DNA from: Liolophura sinensis | Lineage: Eukaryota; Mollusca; Polyplacophora; Chitonida; Chitonidae | Direction of reading: 5' to 3' | Length of the DNA: 64,000 nucleotides | NCBI RefSeq assembly: GCF_032854445.1 | Contig: NC_088300.1 | Location: 40,702,458 to 40,766,457, forward strand | In this document: piece after piece, positions 36,915 through 48,044 of the stretch | How the letters are laid out: each line of letters starts with the position of its first letter | Numbering within the stretch: the first letter of the stretch is position 1 | The notes under the pieces: model-generated | What the model saw: the letters and a program-made list of their open reading frames with translations, nothing else | What the model was told of the DNA's origin: nothing | The model's database searches: none | Position numbers and translations under genes: made by a program

Positions 36915-37195
36915 AGGCCTACATATATTGCGTCTTCTTGCGGCATGGCGACTCCATGTCGTCAAAGTGTTGCCGTCAATGAAGTATCATGCCGAAGACA
37001 CTAGACATGACACCCCGTTGAATCACATTATAATGACAGCGGGCCAACCAATCCTGTTTCCCTGTTCTAACCTCTCAGTGCTGAGGACCAAGCGTGCAAC
37101 AACAAGTACGGTTTTTAATGTCTTTGATGTAACCGGACATAGGTTTGACCCCAGATTCCCTAACTTCGAAACAGGCGCTCTAACCATAACGGCAC
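36915..37195 (-). mobile_element. tRNA-derived SINE with conserved central domain
   Basis: On the minus strand a tRNA-like head (GTTATGGTTAGAGCGCCTGT ... GGGGTCAAACC) at about 37124-37195 is followed by a body with GAGAGGTTAGAACAGGGAAA, GGTTGGCCCGCTGTCATTAT and GTGTCTTCGGCATGATACTT. That body is a central domain I know from memory as widespread in molluscan SINEs. The 3' tail is not clear. Confidence 0.65.
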
Positions 37196-38350
37196 GACAT
37201 AACATGAGCTTGTGAGGCTCTCCCAATGTCAGTTTAATTAACACCAATGTCATCAAAGTTGTGTTACAGGAATCAACATAAAAACACGAGAATCAGCAGT
37301 GAATTTAACACAACCCCCGGGGGAAAGTAAATCACCTCAGGCCTCTTTGTTTGAACTCCTCCAGTTGTAAGCAATTATGGTAGACATTCCTTTGAGAGCT
37401 TTTTTTGCCTTTTGTCATGACTTTTTCAAGTGGCTTGAAAGCCAGTACGAAGACCCTTTTGTAAAAAGCATCAATGAGATTTGAATTGTGTACTTATACA
37501 CCATAATGCTGGCCGGAACCAGGAGTACCCCCCACCAATGCTGTCGTTGTGAGTTCAAGTAAACAGTTTTTGTTTTAAGCTTATCCATTCAAGTTGATTA
37601 GTAACATAGTTTTAAGCTGTATTCAGAGATGATGAGGCGGTTGTATTAGGCCTAAAGAGTAGGCCTACTCACCTCGTTGAAAGCTAATATATAAACATAA
37701 ACATTACAGATTGCCATACAAAATGACATTAACACGTAGAAGTTTATGAAAACGATATTAAGATAGCATGTTGTAAAGTTGATAGATGTGTAAATGCAGT
37801 CTGTAATTTCCCCGATGACTTATAAAGGACTATATTTAAGACGTCTTCCCAAACAGTTGGCATTATATATTTAGATATAGAAAGATTAGACTGTAGTAGA
37901 TTGTTCAATACATTTATTATTCGTACTGATTAAAGGAGACAAGCAGATGGTGTAGTAAGGCTGTGAAATGGCCCATTGCTGGCCAACATCAGTAAACCGC
38001 AAACATTACCAACATTAAGCGAGTTATTCTGACAGAAGCCAGCTTCATCGCTTTAAACTACTTTATGGATATTGATAAGCAGTCTCATTACGGTGATCAA
38101 CATTCAGCATCGGCAGTGGTATTCGTGTCACGAAAGCTAAAACTATTCAGTTTACAAAACCCTGAAGATGTAAAAAGCTTAATACGCTGTATACGAGCGT
38201 TAAAACGGACATTTGTGCCAAGAATGGCACCCATCTCCCAACTCCTAGCTTTTTTGTTTGTAAACGACTACACCATGCATTTCCCTAAAGTCAGGTTTAA
38301 TTTCCAGGCTTTACATACTCTGAAAACTACAGCGGTATATAGATCATAGA
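37196..38350. other. No gene recognised
   Basis: At 37497-37562 two short pieces of the common SINE (CCATAATGCTGGCCG and CACCAATGCTGTCGTTGTGA) lie next to each other in rearranged order. The open frame 38065-38349 (94 codons) has no recognisable domain and runs into a dispersed repeat copy. Confidence 0.35.
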
Positions 38351-38410
38351 CAGCAGCGACGAGAGTATGATAGTTGACAAATGGTCACAGTCATCAGTGA
38401 AATCCGGCGA
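38351..38410 (-). repeat. Dispersed repeat family, copy E (fragment)
   Basis: The reverse complement reads GATTTCACTGATGACTGTGA, CCATTTGTCAACTATCATAC and CGTCGCTGCT, matching the right part of copies A, C and D. Only about 60 bp remain. Confidence 0.6.
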
Positions 38411-38478
38411 GAGAAGGATTCGAAAACGTGACCTCATTGATCATGGACCGGATATTTGCAGGGAGCCAGTGTTTAAAC

Positions 38479-39077
38479 GTATGGGCAATCATGTTGAGGC
38501 AGAGCTTTACCCGTGTTTGCGATCATGTTGAGGCAGAGGTTTACCCGTGTGGGTCATCATGTTGAGCCAGCGCTTTACCCGTATGGGTCATCATGTTGAG
38601 CTAGAGCTTTACCCATGTAGATCATCATGTTGAGCCAGAGCTTTACCCGTGTGGGTCATCATGTTGAGCCAGAGCTTTACCCGTGTGGGTCATCATGTTG
38701 AGCTAGAGCTTTACCCATGTAGATCATCATGTTGAGCCAGAGCTTTACCCGTGTGGGCCATCATGTTGAGCCAGAGCTTTACCCGTGTGGGTCATCATGT
38801 TGAGCTAGAGCTTTACCCATGTAGATCATCATGTTGAGCCAGAGCTTTACCCGTGTGGGCCATCATGTTAAGCTAGAGCTTTACCCATGTGGGCCATCAT
38901 GTTGAGCCAGAGCTTTACCCGTGTGGGCCATCATGTTAAGCTAGAGCTTTACCCGTGTGTGCCATCATGTTAAGCTAGAGCTTTAGTGATATAGGCGATC
39001 ATGCTGAGGCAGTATTTTAACCGTTTGGGCCATCGTGTTCAGCCAGAGCTCAATTAATTGCATATGGGCGATAATGT
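38479..39077 (+). repeat. 34-bp minisatellite, about 17 copies with 102-bp higher order
   Basis: Unit GTGGGTCATCATGTTGAGCC then AGAGCTTTACCC. A variant with ACCCATGTAG starts at 38611, 38713 and 38815, exactly 102 bp apart, so three 34-bp units form a higher-order repeat in the middle. Edge units are diverged. Confidence 0.92.
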
Positions 39078-39205
39078 TGTTTTCATGATCCCATGATCAC
39101 GAATCTGTCTTAGACATGTATTACAAGACAACAAAATGGTCGATCCAATTTGGCCCGAGGCGCCATTGTGTGGGAGACGGTAAACCATTCACCTTATAAC
39201 TAAAA

Positions 39206-39626
39206 TTTATTTATTCTATTCATTTGATTCGTGTTTTACGGCGTGCTCAAAGATATTTCACTTACACAACGACAGATTGCATTCTGGTAAGAGGAAACCT
39301 GGTAAAACCCGGACGAAACCCACCACTATCCTTAGGCTGCTCGGCGGAGAGAAGGCCAGCACGAGCTGAACTTAAACTCATGGCGATTGCAATGTTGAGA
39401 GGTTCCTGGGGCCGATTCCATAAAGTCATTTCTGACTGAAGTCAAAATTCAGAATACGATCTAAAAATGTTGTACCTCTAATCAATGTGTCCAAACGTCA
39501 ACGTCTGGTGCCAAAAACTAAGCATCGTACAAAATGAAATTTTTGACATAAGTCAGAAAGGGCTTCGTGAAATCGGCTCCTGGGTTATTGTTCTGTGCTA
39601 GCGCCGTAACCACCACCCCACGCTAA
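39206..39626 (-). mobile_element. SINE (common family) interrupted by a MITE
   Basis: Reverse-oriented SINE whose tail and body run from 39206 to 39410 and whose tRNA-head part resumes at 39585 (TTATTGTTCTGTGCTAGCGC). AACTAAAA flanks the whole composite (39198-39205 and 39627-39634), showing it was one SINE insertion later split by the MITE at 39411-39577. The sequence is more diverged than the other full copies. Confidence 0.88.
39411..39577. mobile_element. MITE nested in a SINE, 167 bp
   Basis: Terminal inverted repeats of about 38 bp: GCCGATTCCATAAAGTCATT then TCTGACTGAAGTCAAAAT on the left, and the inverse with a few mismatches on the right, ending GAAATCGGC. TCCTGGG lies on both sides (39404-39410 and 39578-39584), and removing one copy plus the MITE restores the SINE's own order, so 7 bp is the target duplication. 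No transposase is encoded. The superfamily is not clear from a 7-bp duplication. Confidence 0.88.
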
Positions 39627-39634
39627 AACTAAAA

Positions 39635-41699
39635 GCTTTGAGACTTCCAGAGTGCGAAGTAGTTTGGAACCCACAAAAGTCATATAAAGAACCTGATATA
39701 TTAAGAACCGGAACTTTAAGCATCAGTGGATCATAAACAAATCTGTGGATCTTATAAACAGAGATGAGCTTGTGTCCAAGGTAGGTGGTTAAAAACAGTT
39801 TTGAGACACAGTCTTTGGGAGAAGTTCGCGAGGTCATAGCAGAGAACACCCGAGCCTTCATTACTGGAGAGACCTACTGCCTACACAGATATAATCATCA
39901 TGGTAATATCTACATCATTCAACGCGTTCTCAGGTGGTTAAAGTTTTAGTACCCGCTGGCATATCATTTTACCAAATGATTTCGCTGCAACTATTTTAGC
40001 TGAAACACTCTTCCACCGATATCAAGACAATTTCAAAGGCTTTGCGGTTTACCGCTCTGGTAATTTTAAGCTGTATCTTGTCAACAACCACCAATGCATC
40101 CTGCGCTCTCCATTCAATATAACACAGATTTTTTTTTATATAAATCGTGGATCAGAATTGTCGAAAGAATCTGATATCAAGTGTACAAAGTATGGGTTAA
40201 TGTCCAAAAAAATAGGCACTTGTCGAAAAACATGTATTATCCCGAACAAAACTGACTTCAACAATCTAGGTATTTGTAACATTCCAAAATGTCCTACACA
40301 AACTCTTTTTGCCTAAGCTCGATCGCGTCCACATAGTTCATTTCTCGTTGAAATACTTCGTCAAAGGGTATTAATTTGTAAAATCTCGTGAGAATGCTGA
40401 GTACTCTACACCCATCTAACATTATACACAAGTTTAAGTAACAATCATTAAAGACGACAATCTAGCTGATGACAGCTCAATGTTTCGACGAGATTTGATT
40501 GTGGGATTTCATCTAGGATGGGATATTCAGTTGACAATGCAAGATTCAGATGAGCCTGCGAGATTTGTACGAGATTCTCGACCGGATTGCGTTAGAATCT
40601 CGTTAGAAATTTCTGTTTTTATTTAAATTTCAACCGAACCTCGTTGTTCCTATTTTAGGTCAAACGTGTGGGTGAGAGCACGGTTGCATTTGGCTTCCAT
40701 AATATTTTTGCACAGTGAAGAAAATATTATAGGTCTATTCAGTAGATTGAACATCGTAACTGATTACCTTAGCCCAAGGGTGAAAATCATTCCGGGGCTA
40801 CAAAATCCTCATGACAACAAAATATGTGTAAATCTGATACCCGCCAAAAGCCTACACGTCTCGTGGGTCTTCTGTCTAGATAGGAATTTAATGGTAGCGA
40901 CGATTGTGAAAATGTCCATTTATATTACACCGGTGCGCCAAAAGGCCTCTATTACTGGACTATGGCCCATGGCTTGGCCAGGAAGCGATAACTACGCGGA
41001 ACCATTTATTGCCATATCTCGCCTCATACTTTGTTTCATAAACGCCAGCGCGTCTGCCAGTAGACGGTCTCTTGATTAATATATAGCTGAACTATTTACC
41101 TCTGCGATTGTGGCCATTGTTCCGACGCTAGCACGTTACATAACACCCACAAACTTGTTACAAAGGTTGAGTGTACTGACAGCTGCGAAGTATAATCTGG
41201 CAAATATAACCACGAGTGATCACCCTTGAGGAATCGCTCTTTTTTCCCAAGTATATCCCTTGGCAACACCGGATGACAAGTTTATACATATATATGCTGT
41301 TAGTTGAACAACCAGACAACGTGAGCGCGCCATGGGAAGGCTATACACCGGGCAAATCCAATGATTTAACACATTATATAAGGCTAACAATGATATGCAA
41401 GCATGATGTATGGATTTTAGATCTGTAGTGGATAACTGTCAAAATGCTGGTATTTGTTGATCCTCTCATCAATTGATTGACGGACTTATCGATTAAGCCT
41501 TGCCGCTATAATCTCACGAGGGTTTCTGTGATGAGGTGTCGCTGTTTGCTTAACGCTAGAAACATATGGGAAAATCTTCAAAATGAATCTTTTTATTTTA
41601 CTTGATTATTTACTGTAAAATACACTGACTTCGCTGTCACATCATAAGTAGGACTACACATCGAGGCGATCCAACTCGATACCTGCTAGCTGGCAGGTA
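39635..41699. other. No gene recognised
   Basis: Intergenic. The block 40666-41079 is open for 137 codons, with its second half GC-richer than the flanks, but no domain or splice context is visible; a conserved non-coding element is possible. At 41703-41740 a short SINE-tail-like piece (TATAAGTCAAATATTCTTGG) abuts the 23-bp array. Confidence 0.35.
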
Positions 41700-42617
41700 A
41701 ACATCCATATAAGTCAAATATTCTTGGGTAAGGCACCGTGACAACAAATGTGTGATGACCGTGACAGACAATGGGTGATAACCGTGACAGGTAATGTGTG
41801 ATAACTGTGACAGACAATCTACGATGACCGTGACAGACAATGTGTGATGGCCGTGAGAGACAATCTGTGATGACCATGACAAACAGGTAAAATGGCTGTG
41901 ATAAACAAGGCATGACCCGTGTGACAAACAGGGTATTGTGGCTGTGGCAAATGCGTTATGATGGTTGTGACAAACAAATTATGCTACTGTGACAAACACG
42001 TTGTCATGGTTCTGAGAAAAAGGGAATGGTTGTTGTGACAAACAGAGTATGATGGCTGTGAGAAACAAGGAGTGATGAGTATAAAAAATAATAATGGCAG
42101 TGACAAACAAGATATCATAGCTTTGACAAACAAGGTATGATGATTGTGACAAACAAGGTATGATGACTGTGGCAAACAAGATATCATAGCTTTGACAAAC
42201 AAGGTATGATGATTGTGACAAACAAGGTATGATGACTGTGACAAACAAGATATCATAGCTTTGACAAACAAGGTATGATGATTGTGACAAACAAGATATC
42301 ATAGCTTTGACAAACAAGGTATGATGATTGTGACAAACAAGGTATGATGACTGTGACAAACATGGTGTGATGACCTTGACGACTGTGACAAACAAAATGT
42401 GACGGCTGTGACAAACAAGTATGATGGCTTTGGCAAACAAGATATGATAGCTTTGACAAACAAGGCATGATGATTGTGACAAACAAGGCACGACGGCTTT
42501 GACAAACAATGTATGATAGCTGTGACAAACAATGTATGATAGCTGTGACAAACAAGGTATGATGACTGTGACAAACAAGGTATGATGACCGCGACAAAAA
42601 AGGTATGATTACTGTGA

Positions 42618-42725
42618 CTTAAACGACGACGGCCAGCACTATGGTGGGAGGAAACCGGTAAGACCCCAGGGAAACTCACAGTCACCCACAGGGTTGCAGG
42701 CTGATCTTCTTACGCATGGCCGGAG
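42618..42725 (-). mobile_element. SINE fragment inside the 23-bp array
   Basis: AAACGACGACGGCCAGCACT, ATGGTGGGAGGAAACCGGTA and a decayed body up to GCATGGCCGGAG. Both tail and head are missing. Array units continue on both sides. Confidence 0.8.
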
Positions 42726-43384
42726 ACAAACAAAGTGACAAACGAGGAATGATGACTGTGACAAACAAGGTATGATGACTATGACAAACAAGGTATGGGG
42801 GCTGTGACAAAAAAGGGTATGGTGGCTGTGACAAACAAAGTGTGATGGCTGTGACAAATAAAGTTTGATGACTGTGACAAAGAAAGTGTGATAGCTGTGA
42901 AAAATAATGGTGACAAAAGTGTCATTATGGTGACAAACAAAATATGATGTGTGTGACGAATAAAGTAGTATGATTGTGACAAAATGTGACGACTGTAACA
43001 AACCAGGTATGATAACTGTAACAAAAAAGTGTGATGTCTGTGACAAACAAGGTATGGTGGCTGTGACAAACAAAGTGTGGTGGGTGTGACAAGTAATGTA
43101 TGATGATCTTGACAAAGTGTGATAGCTATGAAAAACAAAGTGTGATAGTGATGACAAACAAAGTGTGATGTCTGTGTCAAATAAAATATGATGACTGTCA
43201 CAAACAATGTATGATGGCTTTAACAAACAAGGTGTGACGGCTGTGACAAACAATGTGTGATGACGGTGAGAAACAAGGTATGATGACTGACATCCAGGTA
43301 CGATGACTGTAACAAACAGGGTATGATGACTGTGACAACCAGGTGTGATGACTGTGTCAAACAAAGTGTGATGGCTGTGACAAC

Positions 43385-44690
43385 AAGGTATGATGACTGT
43401 AACAAACAAGGTATGATGACTGTGACAACCAGGTATGGTGACTGTAGCAAACAGGGTATGATGACTGTAACAAATAAAGTGTGATGACTGTAACAAACAG
43501 GGTATGATGACTGTAACAAACAAAGTATGATAGCTATGAAAAACAAAGTGTGATGGCTGTGATGAACAAAGTATGATGACTGTAATGAACAAGTGTGATG
43601 GCTGTGACAAGCAAGGTATGATGACTGGGACAAACAGAGTGTGATGGCTGTGAAAAACAATGTGTGATGGTTGTGACAAAAAGTGTAATGTCTGTGACGA
43701 ACAAAATGTGATGATTGTGACAAATAAAATGTGATGACAGTGACAAAGAAGATATAATGACTGTGTCAAACAAGTTATGATGGCTGTGACAACAAGGTAT
43801 GATGACTGTAATAAACAAGGTATGATGACTGTGACAAAGTGTGATGGCTGTGACAGACAAAGAATGATGGCTGCGACAAACAAAGTGTGATGGCTGTGAC
43901 AACGCCTTATGGTAGTGACAAACAAGATATGATGGCTTCGACAAACAAGGTCTGATGACTGTGACACACAAGGTATGATAACCGTGACAAAGAAGGTATG
44001 ATGGCTTTGACAAACAAGTTATGATGGGTGTGACAAACAAGGTATGATGACTGTAACAAACAAGGTATGATGACTGTGACAACCAGGTATGGTGACTGTA
44101 GCAAACAGGGTATGATGACTGTAACAAATAAAGTGTGATGACTGTAACAAACAGGGTATGATGACTGTAACAAACAAAGTATGATAGCTATGAAAAACAA
44201 AGTGTGATGGCTGTGATGAACAAAGTATGATGACTGTAATGAACAAGTGTGATGGCTGTGACAAGCAAGGTATGATGACTGGGACAAACAGAGTGTGATG
44301 GCTGTGAAAAACAATGTGTGATGGTTGTGACAAAAAGTGTAATGTCTGTGACGAACAAAATGTGATGATTGTGACAAATAAAATGTGATGACAGTGACAA
44401 AGAAGATATAATGACTGTGTCAAACAAGGCTGATGGCTGTGACAACAAGGTATGATGACTGTAATAAACAAGGTATGATGACTGTGACAAAGTGTGATGG
44501 CTGTGACAGACAAAGAATGATGGCTGCGACAAACAAAGTGTGATGGCTGTGACAACGCCTTATGGTAGTGACAAACAAGATATGATGGCTTCGACAAACA
44601 AGGTCTGATGACTGTGACACACAAGGTATGATAACCGTGACAAAGAAGGTATGATGGCTTTGACAAACAAGTTATGATGGGTGTGACAAA
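43385..44690 (+). repeat. 654-bp direct duplication inside the 23-bp array
   Basis: Landmark variants recur in the same order about 654 bp apart, for example ACTGTAGCAAACAGGG at 43441 and 44095, and GACAACGCCTTATGG at 43898 and 44551. The two blocks (about 43385-44037 and 44039-44690) differ by very few bases. A third, shorter copy of the right part follows, with GACAACGCATTATGG at 44766. Confidence 0.88.
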
Positions 44691-45364
44691 CAAGGTATGA
44701 TGACTGTAATAAACAAGGTATGAGACAAAGCATGATGGCTGCGACAAACAAAGTGTGATAGCTGTGACAACGCATTATGGCAGTGACAAACAAGATATGA
44801 TGGCTTCGACAAACAAGGTCTGATGACTGTGACACACAAGGTATGATGGCCGTGACAAAAAAGGTATGATGGCTTTGACAAACAAGTTATGATGGGTGTG
44901 ACAAACAAGGTATGATGACTGTCACAACCTGGTCAAATATCAGAGATTGAACCACACGAATGTCATGTTGACATCATTAATTCAAAATTACATGTGGCGT
45001 GACTGAATAATTATCTCTAGCCTTAATTACATAACTTTACTTAGAGTCAAACTAGAATGTCGGACAATTCAAGCGGACGTGTTGTGATCACTTACCAAAA
45101 GCGAAGATTGAAGCTGCTGCATGATGCCTTAATTACTTTAAAATTGGATTAGGAAACAAGAACGGAGATGGGGAATTCCAAGCCAGTAATAAAGAACGCC
45201 GATCGGTAATTGACTATATCGGAAAACCATAGATCTGTTATTAGTAATAAAGCTACCTGCATATAGCATCCATTCACGAACTGGGGTTATGAAATATGCA
45301 GGCACGTATATATTTATATTATTTTTATATTTTTACATATGTAAGTTTTCAAGTTGTTAGACTG

Positions 45365-45775
45365 CATGAAAGGTGAAAATATATTTATTACATTACTTGT
45401 ATATTGGCCTGTGAATATCTGCATATGTAATAAGTTTATATTTTAAGTATATTACTTGCATTGGTCTGTGAAGATCTCCTTATGTAATAAGTCAGTATAT
45501 GAAGTGTATTATTTGTATATTGGCCTGTGAAGGTCTCCTTATGTAACAAGTCAATATATGAAGTGTATTACTTGTATATTGGTCTGTGGAGGTCTCCGTA
45601 TGTAATATTTATTTATTTATTTGATTGTTGTTTTACGCCGTACTCAAGAATATTTCACTTATACGACGGCGGCCAGCATTATGGTGGGAGGAAACCGTAT
45701 GTAATAAGTCAATATATTAAGTGTATTACTTGTATATTGGTCTGTGGCGATCTCCTTATGTAATAAGTCAAAACT
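45365..45775 (+). repeat. 59-bp minisatellite, about 6 copies
   Basis: Unit TATTGGTCTGTGAAGGTCTC then CTTATGTAATAAGTCAATAT. GGYCTGTGRA starts at 45407, 45463, 45522 and 45581 (spacing 56, 59, 59). The array is interrupted by a SINE at 45608-45694 and then resumes. Confidence 0.88.
45608..45694 (-). mobile_element. SINE fragment inserted in the 59-bp array
   Basis: Reverse-oriented tail and start of the body (TTGTTTTACGCCGTACTCAA ... GCATTATGGTGGGAGGAAA). CCGTATGTAATA is duplicated on both sides (45596-45607 and 45695-45706). It is nearly identical to the family consensus, so it is young. Confidence 0.92.
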
Positions 45776-45802
45776 CTTGATCAAACGCATGGAAATTCTC
45801 CT

Positions 45803-45930
45803 TGTTTGACTGTTATTTGATGCCATGTTTACCCTACAATGTTCACTTAAGCGACGGCGGCCTATATTTTATGGGCCGAAACCTGAGAGATAAGAGTAAA
45901 CCTCTGACCTCTGGCAAGTTATACTGGTGA
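45803..45930 (-). mobile_element. Decayed SINE (common family)
   Basis: GACTGTTATTTGATGCCATG, TGTTCACTTAAGCGACGGCG and ATGGGCCGAAACC preserve the order of the reverse SINE with many changes. Confidence 0.6.
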
Positions 45931-46654
45931 ACAATGCCACATCTCATATTGGTACCGAGCAATTAGACCCATGAAACTTCATGTTAGACTACCCGAGAGC
46001 GCATCATCAAACAGCAGAAGAATTTTGAAAATTCCCCAACGGAGAAAAGTATTGAACCATCGTTTGGCAGCAACCTGACCATTCGCCCATGATCCGCTGG
46101 GCACACCTCATTATAACTCTGCATCTGGGCATTATTGTTTGCTATATTAACACGGCATGTCTTAATGAGGAACAGGGAACCTCACCGCCATACTAAGGGT
46201 ACGTTCACACTTGCGGCGCAGCTTGATGCGACGTGTTACGGCACAACGCGACCAGCCATTGTCACCGCTACCAAACTCTTGTGCAGTATTTTCGCTATGG
46301 GAAACCTCATTGTGACATACTGTTTTTTATTACCTGAATTGCCTTTTTCGATCAGCTACAAAGATCGGTATTGTACATGAAAGTAAAAAATCAGTCGTTG
46401 TAATGAAAATTTTCGATATTACAGTCGTTTGTATTGAGCGACCTTTGCACTGAGCAACCACACATAAAATGATAATGAGCTTTAGGGTAACTATGAGAAA
46501 GCCGTTTATATTATATGTACTCAAATCTCTCTGAAGACCTATTACAAACCCACCAAGCTTTTTTCAGTGAACTGGAAGGATATTCATGTACATACGCATG
46601 AAGACAGAAATAAAATTCACATAATTCCAACGTCGATTTTATTAATTATTATAA

Positions 46655-46710
46655 TATACTTTCACTTATACGATGACAGTCGTTTTCATAGGGCGAGAAA
46701 TGAAAACCAA
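46655..46710 (-). mobile_element. Decayed SINE fragment (common family)
   Basis: ACTTTCACTTATACGATGAC then GTCGTTTTCATAGGGCGAGA follows the reverse SINE order. The ends cannot be defined. Confidence 0.45.
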
Positions 46711-47099
46711 AGACCTACTGATGAATTTTCCCCAGTATGCATACACTATATCGGTAGAAAACAAGTGGAAAACAACTAAGGTTACTTCATGTCACCAAGG
46801 GTAACGGACAGTTACAGCCAAGGAATCAGGAAAGCCCATGTTCAACACCCGGTTTGAACCCTCGTCTCACTCTCAGATCATTTTTGATGTTACAATTATA
46901 GTCGCATGTTTCAAGGTTTGGTGAGCGGTACACTTATGCCACAGGAGTGGTCAACATTTAACCCTTTATTTCGGTCAGTATTTCCGATACAGTGGCATCA
47001 GTGACTACGGACAGTGGTGGCTATCAGGTTTAACAAACGAGACAATTTCCAGTACGGGACACCGGAACTGGTCAACCCTGCCTGTCCTACAATGTACAG

Positions 47100-48044
47100 T
47101 TCTGCTTCGCTGTGTATCTTTTTTCGGTGACTTTTCCACCAATATAGCTCTCGTCACAGTGATTGTAACTCAACCCTCTGCTAGGATTCAGATGACCCTA
47201 GGGCTGTAATAGGGTTGTTTTAATTGCAGTTAGGGCGATACGAATGACCATTCATCCATTGGCCTTTTGCAGCCCTCTTCGATCGATCTCATAGTCTTTG
47301 TGGCGGCCAACTGTTAAAACCTCGTTCGTTCGCAAACGGATTACTAAGCTTAAATGATCAGTTCTGGTCGATGTCAGGGCAAGCTCCCGGGCCTGGCTAC
47401 TCAATGTCCTATCACTAGACGTCAGATGGAACCATTGCCCGAAGAGCAGAATTTACCTTTAAGAGTATTAGGTTGTTGGGGTGGCTGTGTATCCTGTTAG
47501 ATCCGCCCTCCTCCGCCCCCGTGACGGGTGGGGCAAACCAGAAATCACCGAGCTAATCCCAGTTGATTGTCAGGGCTGTAGTAATTACCGATGAGCTTCT
47601 ACATAGCTGCCCACAGGCCAGAATTGCCGGCCAACCTCTGAAGCAATTGTCAGCTGAAGCCAGGCACACCGCGGCAAGCGAAACCCGTGACCATCATGTA
47701 GCCACTTTGGCGGCATTACACCTTGCCGGTCTCACCTGGGCACTTTTATGAAGATAAATTACCCGTAATTATTTCCCTTTGCCAAGGCCTATTGCTAACG
47801 ACCTTATACCGGAGACGACAGCAAATGGTTCTCTCACGCCGAGAGGACGGCGCGTAGGAATTTCTGGAATAGGACCGATCAGATAAATAGCTTATATACC
47901 TGCTGCGACTATTGTCTACTTCGGCTTAGCTACCGGCCGTTCGGCTGTTTTCGCTCGTCCAGTTTCCAGTGAGGAAACGACCAGTGAGGCAGGATTCATT
48001 GCAGTGATCCGCGCAGACCCGCTCCAGCGGAGCTCGCTGCCAGG
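47100..48044 (+). promoter_or_regulatory. Promoter-like region of an unidentified gene
   Basis: Nearly 1 kb of repeat-free, GC-richer sequence directly upstream of the exon at 48045. It has homeodomain-type sites (GTAATTACC near 47580, GTAATTATT near 47765), a GC-box-like TCCGCCCCCG near 47512, an E-box CACCTG near 47736, and a TATA-like TTATATAC at 47892-47899 about 150 bp before the start codon. The density resembles a developmental gene promoter (inference). Confidence 0.4.
47892..47899 (+). promoter_or_regulatory. Candidate TATA box
   Basis: TTATATAC in GATAAATAGCTTATATACCT. Transcription would start near 47920-47930, leaving a 5' UTR of about 120 bases before the ATG at 48045. Confidence 0.4.

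Larger units (their letters stand above)
41735..44925 (+). repeat. 23-bp minisatellite, about 3.2 kb
   Basis: Roughly 135 copies of GTGACAAACAAGGTATGATG plus ACT, with many variants and several one- or two-base length changes. The unit has no stop codon on the minus strand in any frame, so reading through three units (69 bp) gives a 23-residue repeating peptide and open frames up to 442 codons (43967-42639). These are not annotated as genes because they change frame at every length variant and carry no start or splice context. One SINE fragment interrupts the array. Confidence 0.95.

Noticed and set aside
40666-41079. 137-codon plus-strand frame as a gene
   Set aside because: The translation is not familiar and there is no supporting splice or promoter signal.
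42639-43967. 442-codon open frame on the minus strand and its many overlapping neighbours
   Set aside because: All lie in the 23-bp minisatellite, whose unit is stop-free. Frames change at unit length variants and there is no start, splice or composition support.
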